From WHSW01 sp963851045 (lineage in GTDB: Bacteria > Actinomycetota > Thermoleophilia > Solirubrobacterales > 70-9), in assembly GCA_963851045.1 (NCBI GenBank), contig CAWKNC010000002.1, positions 248,001-312,000 of the forward strand: a DNA stretch of 64,000 nt, written 5' to 3'. Of the stretch, positions 26,119-34,619 are shown piece by piece. The notes under the pieces were generated by a model. It was given only the letters and a program-made list of their open reading frames with translations. It was not told the DNA's origin and made no database searches. Position numbers and translations under genes: made by a program. Every line of letters begins with the position of its first letter. Positions within the stretch are counted from its first letter, which is position 1.

Positions 26119-27222
26119 ATGCTGATCACTGAGCTCCAAGAGCTCGAAGAGGTCAAGAACCTCGTCACCAAGGGCCAGGCAGAGGGCGTTATCGCCTACG
26201 GCGAGGTCGCGCAGGCGCTCGCCGAGGTCGAGGTCGATGAGGGCGACATCGAGGAGCTTTACGGCTACATCGAGGCGCAGGGCGTCGAGATGGTCGACGA
26301 CGTCGACCCCGCCCAGGCCACCGCGAGCGAGGCGGAGCGTCCGGAGCCCAAGGGTCGCAAGCGCCGCAGCAAGGCCGCGCTCGACCTCAAGCCGGACATG
26401 ACGACCGACTCGCTGCAGCTGTTCTTGAAGGACATCGGCAAGGTTCGATTGCTGACCGCGCAGGAGGAGGTCGACCTCGCAAAGCGCATCGAGCGCGGCG
26501 ACCTCGACGCAAAGCAAAAGATGGTCGAATCCAACCTCCGTCTGGTTGTGTCGATCGCGAAGAACTACCGCAACCAGGGCCTGCCGTTCCTCGACCTGAT
26601 CCAGGAGGGAACGCTCGGGCTCGTTCGTGCCGCGGAAAAGTTCGACTACCGCAAGGGCTTCAAGTTCTCGACCTACGCGACCTGGTGGATCCGTCAGGCG
26701 ATTGCTCGCGCACTCGCCGACAAGGCGCGCACCATCCGGATCCCGGTCCACGTCGTCGAGAAGCTCAACAAGATCGGGCGCGCCGAGCGCAAGCTCGTAA
26801 CGGAGCTCGGCCGCGAGCCGACCCCTGACGAGATCGCCGAGGTCACCGGCATCGATCCCGAAGAGGTCGATCAGATCAAGCGCTCAGCGCAGGCACCCGT
26901 GTCGCTGGAGAAGCCGGTTGGTGACGAGGAGGAGTCGGAGTTCGGCCAGTTCATCGCCGATGAAAAGGCCGAATCGCCCTTCGAGCGCGCGGCCGACCTC
27001 CTCACCAAGGAGGCCCTGCGCGAGGCTCTCGAGAACCTTTCCTATCGCGAACGCCGAGTGCTCGAGCTTCGGTACGGGCTCGGCGGCGAGCACCCCCGCA
27101 CACTCGACGAGGTCGGACGCACGTTCAACGTCACGCGCGAGCGCATCCGCCAGATCGAGAATCAGTCGCTGAAGAAGCTGCAGAGCCTCGCCGAGGCTCA
27201 GAAGCTCCGCGAAGTCGCCTAG
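26119..27222 (+). CDS. rpoD: principal RNA polymerase sigma factor
   Basis: Housekeeping sigma factor of 367 residues. A short acidic region 1.1 is followed by a basic patch KGRKRRSK, then region 1.2 (TDSLQLFLKDIGKVRLLTA), region 2 (NLRLVVSIAKNYRNQGLPF, FSTYATWWIRQAIARA), region 3 (RIPVHVVEKLNK) and region 4 with the helix-turn-helix EVGRTFNVTRERIRQIE. All core promoter-binding regions are intact. A purine-rich AGGAAGG (26097-26103) lies 15 nt before ATG 26119. It has its own promoter and long leader. Confidence 0.96.
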   Translation: MLITELQELEEVKNLVTKGQAEGVIAYGEVAQALAEVEVDEGDIEELYGYIEAQGVEMVDDVDPAQATASEAERPEPKGRKRRSKAALDLKPDMTTDSLQLFLKDIGKVRLLTAQEEVDLAKRIERGDLDAKQKMVESNLRLVVSIAKNYRNQGLPFLDLIQEGTLGLVRAAEKFDYRKGFKFSTYATWWIRQAIARALADKARTIRIPVHVVEKLNKIGRAERKLVTELGREPTPDEIAEVTGIDPEEVDQIKRSAQAPVSLEKPVGDEEESEFGQFIADEKAESPFERAADLLTKEALREALENLSYRERRVLELRYGLGGEHPRTLDEVGRTFNVTRERIRQIENQSLKKLQSLAEAQKLREVA

Positions 27223-27226
27223 CCGC

Positions 27227-28843
27227 GGTCTTCGATCCTTCGCGGTCGCCACGGCGATCGCCTCGCTGACCGCGCTTGCGGGCGTCGCAGCACGCGCGCC
27301 TGCGCAGGATCCCTACGCAGCCAAGCCCAACATCGTCGTGATCATGAGCGACGATCAGGCGCCGCAGATGATGCGGGCGCTGCCGTCTGTGGAGCGCGAG
27401 ATTGGCCGCCGTGGCGCGACCTTCGCGAACGCCTTCGCCAGCTATCCGCTCTGCTGCCCGGCCCGGGCGACCTTTCTGACCGGCCAGTACGCCCACAACC
27501 ACGGAGTGCTCGGCAACAACCGCCCGAGCGGTGGCGGGTACCAGGCGTTGATCGACAAGCGCCGCACCCTCGCCTCCTGGCTACAGGCGGATGGCTACGT
27601 GACCGGCTTCGCCGGCAAGTACCTCAACGGGGTTCGCACACCGCGCCGTGCGCCCCCCGGATGGGACTCGTGGTCGGCCCTCGTGGGGGAGGGGGGCGAC
27701 GGCCTCTCCTCGTACTACAACTTCAACGTCTTCGAGCCCGACGGGACGCCCCGCGAGTACGGCGACGCCTCGGCCGACTACCAGACCGACGTGATCACGC
27801 GGGACTACGCGCTGCCGTTCATCGAGGCGCAGGCGGCCGTCCCGGGCCCGTATTTCCTCTGGCTTGCCTACCACCCGCCGCACTTTGGGGTCGGGCGCGC
27901 CGACCGCGCCGGCCGGCGCTGCTCGGTTGGCAGGCCTGACGATCGAAGCGGCCGCCAGAGCGCGATACCGCCGGCACGATATTCCCGTGCTTTCAGCCGT
28001 GCCCCGGTGCCGAAGCCACCGTCGTTCAACGAGCCGGACGTCTCCGATAAGCCGAAGCTGGTGCGCCGCCGCCCGCCACTCTCGCGCACTGATCTCGAGC
28101 TGATCCGCCGCGACTACCGTTGCGGGCTTGCTGCGCTTTCGGCGCTCGATGATGGTGTCGAGGACATCGTCGCGATGCTCGATGCGGTGGGTGAGCGCGA
28201 GAACACGGTTCTCGTCTTCATGGCCGACCAGGGGGTGATGAACGGCGAACACCGGATCAAGCGCGGCAAGAACCGCCCGTACGAAGAGGCGATACGGATC
28301 CCGCTGGTCATGTCGGGCCCGAAGATCCTCGCCGGGCGCACGATCGAGGCCCCGACCTCCAATGCCGACATTGCGCCAACGCTGCTCAGCCTTGCCGGAG
28401 CCACGATCCCCGAGAGGCTGAGGAGGCCACTCGATGGATCCTCACTGACCGCTGAGCTGGCGGGATTCGCGGGCTCGCCCGGACGAGTCGTCCCCCTTGA
28501 GGGACGTGAGCGGGTCAGCCGCTCTCGCCACGGCTACAAGGTTCGCTCATATATGGGCGTGCGCACCGCTCGCTACGCCTACGTCGAGCACCGCCGAGCC
28601 ACCTTCGACAGCCGCGGAGGCGGAATTCGCGCGTCGCTTGGGGCGGGACGCACCACCGAGCTCGAGCTCTACGACCTCAAGCGAGATCCATACGAGCTGA
28701 AGAATCGCGCTTCGACTCCGCGATACCGCTTGATCAAGCGCCAGCTGGCGGCGTTAACCGCGCAGCTGGAGGGGTGTCTCGGACCCGATTGCATCAAGGT
28801 TGCGTCATCGCCTCGGCCCTCGCGGGCAACAGAGCCTCGCTGA
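27227..28843 (+). CDS. secreted sulfatase (alkaline phosphatase superfamily), start unresolved
   Basis: Arylsulfatase-type hydrolase. NIVVIMSDDQ carries the metal-binding Asp pair. CCPAR in SYPLCCPARATFLTG is the C-x-P-x-R motif whose first Cys becomes formylglycine. VFMADQGVMNGEH and the downstream KRGKNRPYEEAIRIPL complete the active site. Upstream of the first possible start (GTG 27338) the same frame encodes a convincing signal peptide, RSFAVATAIASLTALAGVAA with an ARA-type cleavage site, yet no ATG, GTG or TTG lies before it back to a stop inside rpoD. The left coordinate is therefore approximate. Substrate unknown. Confidence 0.82.
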   Translation, partial: GLRSFAVATAIASLTALAGVAARAPAQDPYAAKPNIVVIMSDDQAPQMMRALPSVEREIGRRGATFANAFASYPLCCPARATFLTGQYAHNHGVLGNNRPSGGGYQALIDKRRTLASWLQADGYVTGFAGKYLNGVRTPRRAPPGWDSWSALVGEGGDGLSSYYNFNVFEPDGTPREYGDASADYQTDVITRDYALPFIEAQAAVPGPYFLWLAYHPPHFGVGRADRAGRRCSVGRPDDRSGRQSAIPPARYSRAFSRAPVPKPPSFNEPDVSDKPKLVRRRPPLSRTDLELIRRDYRCGLAALSALDDGVEDIVAMLDAVGERENTVLVFMADQGVMNGEHRIKRGKNRPYEEAIRIPLVMSGPKILAGRTIEAPTSNADIAPTLLSLAGATIPERLRRPLDGSSLTAELAGFAGSPGRVVPLEGRERVSRSRHGYKVRSYMGVRTARYAYVEHRRATFDSRGGGIRASLGAGRTTELELYDLKRDPYELKNRASTPRYRLIKRQLAALTAQLEGCLGPDCIKVASSPRPSRATEPR

Positions 28844-28916
28844 GCAAATTGCACGCACGCGCTCTCGCATGAGAGCTCACTCAAGGCTTGTCGACCAGAG
28901 CCCGATAGGACTTGTG

Positions 28917-30098
28917 ATGTTCGACGTCGACGCAGCTCTGCGCCATCTCGTGGAGATAGGCGGCTCCGACCTGCACCTCAAGGCGGGTGCTGCGCCGAAG
29001 ATGCGTATCAACGGCGAATTGCGCGCGATCGAGGGCTCCGAGCCGTTGACCGCCGACGACACTTTCAGGACGCTCAAGCAGATCGTCAAGGACCCGGCCC
29101 TCTTCGACGAGTTCGAGCGCGACGGCGAGGCCGACTTCTCCTACTCGCTCGAGAGTGTCTCGCGATTTCGAGTCAACGCCTTCCGCCAGCGAGGCACCAC
29201 CGCGATCGCGCTGCGAGCCATTCCGTTTCAGGTCCGGACGGTCGACGATCTCGGCCTGCCTTCAGTGATTAACGACCTTGCCGATGAGCAGCGCGGCATC
29301 GTCTTGCTCACGGGTACAACCGGCTCGGGCAAGTCGACGACGTTGGCGGCGATGGTGGACCACATCAACTCGACGCGGTCACGCAACATCATCACCCTCG
29401 AGGACCCGATCGAGTATCTGCACAAGGACAAGCGGTCGATCATCAGCCAGCGCGAGGTCGGCCAGGACACCGAGAGCTTCGGCCGCGCGATGCGCCGCAT
29501 CCTGCGCCAGGACCCCGACGTGATCCTCATCGGCGAGATGCGCGATGAGGAAACTGTGCGCACGGCACTTTCGGCCGCCGAGACGGGCCACCTCGTGCTC
29601 TCGACCCTGCACACGATTGACGCGACCGAGACCGTCAACCGGATCATCGACTTTTTCCCGCCCCACCACCAGCAGCAGGCGCGCGTCATGCTCGCCTCCA
29701 CCCTGCGCGGCGTGGTCGGCCAGCGGCTCGTCCCCAGCGTCGACGGCGGGAGCCGCGTCGCGGTGTGCGAAATCCTCGTCGCCACCGGCCGTGTTCAGGA
29801 TCTGATCCTCAACCCCCAGGAGACCGGAAGGCTGACCGAGGTCATCGCCGAGGGCGAGTACTACGGCATGCAAACCTTCGACCAGGCGCTGCTGCGCCAC
29901 GTGCAGGCTGGTCGCATCGATCCCGGGGTGGCGTTCGACATCGCCTCGAGCCCGCACGACTTCAAGCTCATGCTCGACGCGCAGGGTCAGCGCGCAAGCG
30001 GTATCGAGCAGGTGATGGCGAGGCCAGAGCCCGACGCCGAACCCGTTCCGTTCACGGCGCCCGCCGAGGCTGGCGCCGGCAGCTACTACGGACCGTAG
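28917..30098 (+). CDS. pilT: PilT-like twitching-motility ATPase
   Basis: Type IV pilus retraction ATPase of 393 residues. The N-terminal domain (GGSDLHLKAGAAPKMRING) is typical PilT. Walker A GTTGSGKST is at about 131-139, the Asp box follows in LEDPIEYLHKDKRSIISQREVG, Walker B is ILIGEMRD and the His box HLVLSTLHT. A Pro/Ala-rich tail of about 35 residues follows the family core. ATG 28917 is preferred; GTG 28914 directly before it is equally possible. No other pilus genes are in the window, so its partners must be elsewhere. Confidence 0.93.
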   Translation: MFDVDAALRHLVEIGGSDLHLKAGAAPKMRINGELRAIEGSEPLTADDTFRTLKQIVKDPALFDEFERDGEADFSYSLESVSRFRVNAFRQRGTTAIALRAIPFQVRTVDDLGLPSVINDLADEQRGIVLLTGTTGSGKSTTLAAMVDHINSTRSRNIITLEDPIEYLHKDKRSIISQREVGQDTESFGRAMRRILRQDPDVILIGEMRDEETVRTALSAAETGHLVLSTLHTIDATETVNRIIDFFPPHHQQQARVMLASTLRGVVGQRLVPSVDGGSRVAVCEILVATGRVQDLILNPQETGRLTEVIAEGEYYGMQTFDQALLRHVQAGRIDPGVAFDIASSPHDFKLMLDAQGQRASGIEQVMARPEPDAEPVPFTAPAEAGAGSYYGP

Positions 30099-30115
30099 TC
30101 ATCGCTCCTCGCACG

Positions 30116-30187
30116 CTTCAATAACTGAAGCCTTGAGAGCTATACTCGCTCTGAGCGGGGCATTTGGTAAACGACCGGCGCCCCGCT
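30116..30187 (+). promoter_or_regulatory. promoter and possible operators of the hxlR-type gene
   Basis: TTCAAT (30117-30122) and TATACT (30141-30146), 18 bp apart, form a candidate promoter. CTTCA and TGAAG form an inverted repeat (30116-30130) over its -35. Further down, AGCGGGGC (30154-30161) and GCCCCGCT (30180-30187) pair around 18 nt in the leader. Autoregulation through the first repeat is an inference. Confidence 0.45.
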
Positions 30188-30198
30188 AACCGACTGTT

Positions 30199-30510
30199 AT
30201 GAGCGACTCCCCATGTCCCGTCGGCTGTTGCGCAGAGATCATCTCCGGCAAGTGGACCTTGCTCGTGATCCGCGATCTGGCTGAATCGAACCGCCGCTTC
30301 TGCGAGCTTGAGCGTTCCCTGCAGGGCATCAGCCCGCGCACGCTCTCGCTTCGCCTCCGCGCGCTCGAGGAGTGCGAGATCGTCGCGCGCAACACCTACC
30401 CCGAGGTGCCGCCGCGCGTCGAGTACGCGCTCACCGAAAAGGGGCGGGCCCTGGTGCCCGTGATCGAGGAGATGCGTTCGTACGGCCGCCGCTGGCTCGT
30501 CGCCGCCTGA
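30199..30510 (+). CDS. HxlR-family winged-helix transcriptional regulator
   Basis: Compact regulator of 103 residues. The fold starts CPVGCCAEIISGKWTLLVIRDLAE, followed by the recognition region CELERSLQGISPRTLSLRLRALEE and the wing PRVEYALTEKGRAL. Three cysteines near the N-terminus (CPVGCC) could sense redox or electrophiles, as in several HxlR/HypR proteins. Its own promoter carries an inverted repeat that could be the operator. The neighbouring large gene is the nearest possible target. Confidence 0.88.
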   Translation: MSDSPCPVGCCAEIISGKWTLLVIRDLAESNRRFCELERSLQGISPRTLSLRLRALEECEIVARNTYPEVPPRVEYALTEKGRALVPVIEEMRSYGRRWLVAA

Positions 30511-30576
30511 CGGCTGATCGGCTGCAAGCTCGCTTGCACTGAAGGAGCGCCTCGCGGCCGGGCGAAGCTCCCAGCC

Positions 30577-32418
30577 ATGCGTGATCTGGTGGTGAGAGAG
30601 GCAATGACGGCGATGGCCGCGGAGGCAGCGGAACGTCTGCATGAGCTCCTCGACGCGGGCAACGAGATCCCCTACGAGGTGCATGAGCCCGGCGACGGCT
30701 CGCCGCTCTGCCGCTACGAGCCGCAGACCGAGCTCTTTGTCCACGCCCAAGCAGCCCATCTGCGCAACCTCGACTCTTTCGGCGCAGCCTGCGCCGCGCT
30801 CGAGACCGCCGGGCTTGCCGGCGGTTATCTGGAGCGGATGGGAGTGACCGTGCCGAGCGATCCGCGCAAGCGCGCGGAGCTCGCCGGGATCGCCTTCCTG
30901 TGCCGGATCTGGATGGACAGCATCGACTTCTCACTCGAGCGCGATCGCCTTGATGCGGCAATCACCGAGCTGGAGGTCGGCGCAGACGCAACTGCCGGGC
31001 AGATCGAGGTGATCGTGCCGCTGCGCGGACTGCAGATGCCGATCGCTCGGCTCGACCTCGACAACGTCTCGATCGTTCGCGCCGACACCGTCGACGTCCC
31101 GACCGACGCACGCAACGGCGACGGCCTCGGTGGCTCGCCGTGGGAGCCCGCGTTCCTGGCCGCTGTGCTCGTCGACGAGGACGCACGCGACTCTGATGGC
31201 GAACCCCTTGAACCTGGTCCGGCTGCGGTCAGCTCCTTCCGCCGGCTCGTTACGACTCTGCGCCTGTTCAAGGCCGGAGGAGTGGGCCTCGGTCCCTACG
31301 CGTGGACGCGATCCGGTGGCGACCGCTGGCGCCGAATCTCGACCGGTGCCGGGCGCCAGCGCCCGGGCGGTTACCGGCTCACGGACGCCGAGCTCGGCGA
31401 TCTGCTGGCCTTCTCGCGTGCACTCTCCGTGAGCGGAACGCCCTTCGAGCGGATGTTCGACGGCCGTCCCGGCTTCCCCACGACCCTGCGCCGTTCGCTC
31501 AACCGGTTCGAGGCAGGGCTCGAGCGCAACGTCGTCGTCGAGGCGCTCAACGATCACCTTCTGGCGCTGCGGTTCCTGCTCGAGGGGGGCGGCCCTGCCC
31601 AACTGGGCATCGCGATGCGCGTTGCCGCGCTGTGCGCCGAACCCGATCAGCGCAGCGAGGTCAAGTCGGTCGTCGATCGCGCGATCGGCCTCGAGCGCGA
31701 GCTCTGGAGCGGTGAACCGGGCCTCGGAACCCGTGTGGTCACCCCGGCTGAGACCGCCGCCACGCTCGAGGAGCTGGCGCGGGCAATCCTCAAGGACGCC
31801 GCCGCGGGCCACCTGGGCTCGGATCTGCGCGCGACCGCCGACGAGATCCTTTTGGCTGACGGCCTGGCCGTCGGCGACGGCGTTGCCGAGCAGCGCGGAG
31901 GAACGACCGAGTGGGACCTCGAGCCCGTCGATGAGGGCGTCAGCGCGGGCGAGGGGGTCGAGGTCGACGCCGACGAGTCGAGCGCCGAAGGAATTGCCGA
32001 GGAGGTATCCGAGCTCGACGCCCGAATCAATTCCAATGAGGGTGAGCGCGACAGTGAGCACGATCCGGCCTCGGAGCCACTCGTGATCGAGCGCGCGAAG
32101 GAGATCTTTGGTAGCCAGGACGGAAGCGAGGCGGGACAGCCCGCCCCCGAGCTGGTCGCGGTTCGCGCCCGGCTCGCCGAGCTCGACGATCAGGACGAGA
32201 CCGAAACGGCGGCTGCACCCGCCCCGGTCGAGTCCGAGGCGCCTGGGCGCCCGTCGTCGAGCCCGGTGCTCCGCCTGATCGAGCAGACCCGCACTGAGCG
32301 CGAAGAGCGCCACGAGCGAGTCGCCGGCCTGTTCCCGCGGCCGGAGACGACGGAGTGGTCGATCAGCGAGATCGCCTACGACCGCAGCCGGCGCGCGAAG
32401 GTCACGCCGGCCAACTGA
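30577..32418 (+). CDS. large conserved protein of unknown function
   Basis: 613 residues from ATG 30577. I do not recognise the family. No signal peptide or membrane helix is seen, so it is cytosolic. Residues 1-430 are folded and alpha-rich, with landmarks LAGIAFLCRIWMDSIDF, SSFRRLVTTLRLFKAGGVGLGPYAW, LLAFSRALSVSGTPFERMFDG and LNDHLLALRFLLEGGGPAQLG. Residues 430-575 are acidic and disordered. The end (TRTEREERHERVAGLFPRPE, TEWSISEIAYDRSRRAK) is basic and looks conserved. Codon use matches its neighbours. It follows the HxlR gene by 66 nt. Confidence 0.78.
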   Translation: MRDLVVREAMTAMAAEAAERLHELLDAGNEIPYEVHEPGDGSPLCRYEPQTELFVHAQAAHLRNLDSFGAACAALETAGLAGGYLERMGVTVPSDPRKRAELAGIAFLCRIWMDSIDFSLERDRLDAAITELEVGADATAGQIEVIVPLRGLQMPIARLDLDNVSIVRADTVDVPTDARNGDGLGGSPWEPAFLAAVLVDEDARDSDGEPLEPGPAAVSSFRRLVTTLRLFKAGGVGLGPYAWTRSGGDRWRRISTGAGRQRPGGYRLTDAELGDLLAFSRALSVSGTPFERMFDGRPGFPTTLRRSLNRFEAGLERNVVVEALNDHLLALRFLLEGGGPAQLGIAMRVAALCAEPDQRSEVKSVVDRAIGLERELWSGEPGLGTRVVTPAETAATLEELARAILKDAAAGHLGSDLRATADEILLADGLAVGDGVAEQRGGTTEWDLEPVDEGVSAGEGVEVDADESSAEGIAEEVSELDARINSNEGERDSEHDPASEPLVIERAKEIFGSQDGSEAGQPAPELVAVRARLAELDDQDETETAAAPAPVESEAPGRPSSSPVLRLIEQTRTEREERHERVAGLFPRPETTEWSISEIAYDRSRRAKVTPAN

Positions 32419-32454
32419 GACTTCCTCCGATCACCCCAGGAAGAGCAGGTCAAG

Positions 32455-33612
32455 TCACCGGGCCCCGCCCGGTGGCTTCGGCCTTTCCGCGTTTCGCCCC
32501 TCGAACAGGTAGCGGTCGACCTCGAGCAGGCCGGAGAGATCGTGGACGTCGTGATCGAGGTACGGAACCTCGATCACCGTGTCCGCACGCCGCAGCTCGG
32601 CCGTCAGGTGGTCGATGTTCGCGCGATCGGAGCGCGAGAGCGCGCGGAAGTCGTCGAAGTTCGATGTGACGCGGTCGGCGAGGTCGCCGTCGGCGAGCGC
32701 GACCTCGAGTTCGTCGCGTAGGTCGTCGGGGCGTTCTCGGAAGTTGGCCTCGCGGTGCACCCGGTTGACGATGGCTCCAGCAAAGGGAAGCTTGCTGTCG
32801 AGCAGCTTGCGATGAAGGTGCAGCGCCTCGGCGACTGGCTCGTCCTGGGGGGCGCAGACGACGATGAAGGCCGTGGCGTCATCGGCGAGCAGCTCGTTGA
32901 CGCGACGCGCGCGCTCGCGAAAGCCGCCGACCATCCCGCCGAATGCCTGAAAGAACTCGGCGAGATCCTCGATCAGGTCCACGCCGGTAATCCGCCGCAG
33001 GACCGAGAACATCACCGAGGCGCCACGTCCGAAGACGCGCATGCCGATCCCGGTCGGCTTCATGAAGACCTGCAGGGCACGACCGTCGATGAACTGCAAA
33101 AGCCGATTCGGAGCGTCGAGGAAGTCGAGCGCGTTGCGCGAGGGCGGGGTATCGAGGACGAGCAGGTCGTAACGGCCGGCGGCGTTGAGCTCGTAGAGCT
33201 TCTCCATCGCCATGTACTCCTGCGATCCCGCCAATGCTCCCGAGAGTTGCTGGTAGATGCGGTTGTCGAGGATCCGGTCGCGGCTCTCAGCGTCGGGCGC
33301 ATGCTCGCGGATGACATCGTCGAAGGTCTGCTTCGAGTCGAGCATCATCGCCCAGAGCTCACCCTCACCCAGATCGACGCCGGCCTCTGCAAAGAGCTCC
33401 GGATCGACCTGCCGTTCGACATTTCCGAGTTCTGGGAGACCGAGCGAGTCGGCAAGTCGCTTGGCCGGGTCGATCGTCACAACGGCGACCTTGAGTCCGC
33501 GTGCTGCCATGCCGGCTGCGATCGCGGCCGAGGCGGTGGTCTTGCCGACGCCGCCCGGTCCGGCGCAGACGCAGACGCGGCGATCGGCAAGCAGCTCGCC
33601 GATCCCCGCCAT
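32455..33612 (-). CDS. ArsA/Get3-like ATPase (second of pair)
   Basis: 385-residue SIMIBI-class ATPase. Walker A is CAGPGGVGKTTASAAIA (about 16-32), the switch region reads VVTIDPAKRLADSLG, and LLVLDTPPSRNALDFL is the A-loop/switch II. It overlaps the preceding paralogue by 4 bp (ATGA), giving an obligate pair like mycobacterial Rv3679-Rv3680, which forms a heteromeric Get3-like complex. Arsenite pumping is unlikely because no ars genes are present. Function in this organism is inferred from that pair. Confidence 0.87.
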   Translation of the reverse strand: MAGIGELLADRRVCVCAGPGGVGKTTASAAIAAGMAARGLKVAVVTIDPAKRLADSLGLPELGNVERQVDPELFAEAGVDLGEGELWAMMLDSKQTFDDVIREHAPDAESRDRILDNRIYQQLSGALAGSQEYMAMEKLYELNAAGRYDLLVLDTPPSRNALDFLDAPNRLLQFIDGRALQVFMKPTGIGMRVFGRGASVMFSVLRRITGVDLIEDLAEFFQAFGGMVGGFRERARRVNELLADDATAFIVVCAPQDEPVAEALHLHRKLLDSKLPFAGAIVNRVHREANFRERPDDLRDELEVALADGDLADRVTSNFDDFRALSRSDRANIDHLTAELRRADTVIEVPYLDHDVHDLSGLLEVDRYLFEGRNAERPKPPGGAR

Positions 33613-34538
33613 CAGGTGCCAACCTCGTCGGCAAGTCTGCCGATCTCGTCGACCCCGAGCCGGGCGTCGAACAAGAACGGCAGCTCGACCACGGGCGCAC
33701 GGGCTGCGCGTTCGAGACGGTCGAGCTGCTCGCGTTGATCGGCGGCGCGGTGAGCCTCGGTGAGCGCCGCACGCCCCGCCGCGCTGGCGGCGGGGCTGAC
33801 GTCCTCGGCTGCGGTCGCCGCTTCGATCCGCTCCGTCTCCTCGACGGTGAAGCGCTGCGGGTAGAGCCCATTGCAGTAGATGCGGTCGACCTCGATGCCA
33901 ACGTCGTCAGCGAGCGAGCGCTCAAGCTGAGTCGTCTCGTTGACCGGCATCTCCTCGGGAAGCGCAACAACAGCGACCCCGGTCCGCTCCGGATCGCGGA
34001 TGAATCTGTCGAGCGTCTCGGCCTGCTGGCGTATCGGCCCGACTCTGGCGATGTCGGCGAATGTGCGCGGCGTCTGGAGGAAGCCAACGCCGTGCCCGGT
34101 GGCAGGTGCGTCGACGATGACGAGGTCGTAGCTATGGCCGCTACGGATCTTGCGATCATCGAGGGCAAGCTCCCAGATCTTTCCGATCGTCACGAGCTCC
34201 TTGAGCCCAGGGGTTGCCGCGGCGAGGTAGTTGAAGATCCGCGAACGAAACAACAGGTCGCGCATCGCCTTGACCTTGAGCTGCAACAACACGTACTCGC
34301 GCATCGACTCGTCGGGATCGATCGAGATCGCCCAGAGATTCTCGACCATCTCGACCTCGCGAAAGCCGACCTCGTTGCGCTCGAAGACATGCGAGAGGTG
34401 CTCCTGCGCGGCGACCTCGCAGAGGATCGTGCGCTTACCGCTGCGCGCGGCGGCGAGCCCGAGCGCGAGAGCCACCGTCGACTTGCCCACACCGCCCTTG
34501 CCCGTGACCACGAGCAGCCGCTTGTCGAGTAGCCCCAC
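33612..34538 (-). CDS. ArsA/Get3-like ATPase (first of pair)
   Basis: 308 residues with Walker A VVTGKGGVGKSTVALAL (about 10-26) and switch II LVIVDAPATGHGVGFLQTP. It lacks the long helical client-binding insert of eukaryotic Get3 but keeps the pattern of the actinobacterial heteromeric pairs. GTG 34538 follows TACGAT by 9 nt and has no ribosome site. Coupled to the downstream paralogue and divergent from parA-ftsZ with an 81-nt gap. Confidence 0.87.
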   Translation of the reverse strand: MGLLDKRLLVVTGKGGVGKSTVALALGLAAARSGKRTILCEVAAQEHLSHVFERNEVGFREVEMVENLWAISIDPDESMREYVLLQLKVKAMRDLLFRSRIFNYLAAATPGLKELVTIGKIWELALDDRKIRSGHSYDLVIVDAPATGHGVGFLQTPRTFADIARVGPIRQQAETLDRFIRDPERTGVAVVALPEEMPVNETTQLERSLADDVGIEVDRIYCNGLYPQRFTVEETERIEAATAAEDVSPAASAAGRAALTEAHRAADQREQLDRLERAARAPVVELPFLFDARLGVDEIGRLADEVGT

Positions 34539-34547
34539 TGGGCACGA

Positions 34548-34553
34548 ATCGTA
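34548..34553 (-). promoter_or_regulatory. leaderless-type -10 element TACGAT
   Basis: TACGAT on the minus strand lies 9 nt before GTG 34538 of the ArsA-like operon. Confidence 0.45.
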
Positions 34554-34619
34554 CTCTCGGCAAGCGCTTTGCCATGCATGGGAAGGAAAGGTCGAACTTC
34601 ATGCGAATAAGCGCGAACG

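Noticed and set aside
27890..28010. Frameshift in the middle of the sulfatase
   Set aside because: The stretch GRADRAGRRCSVGRPDD looks odd, but the frame and flanking motifs continue without a break, so it fits a variable loop.
32455..34538. Arsenic resistance operon
   Set aside because: The ATPases are of the ArsA superfamily but no arsB, arsC, arsR or arsD is nearby; the paired arrangement fits the Get3-like actinobacterial complex better.
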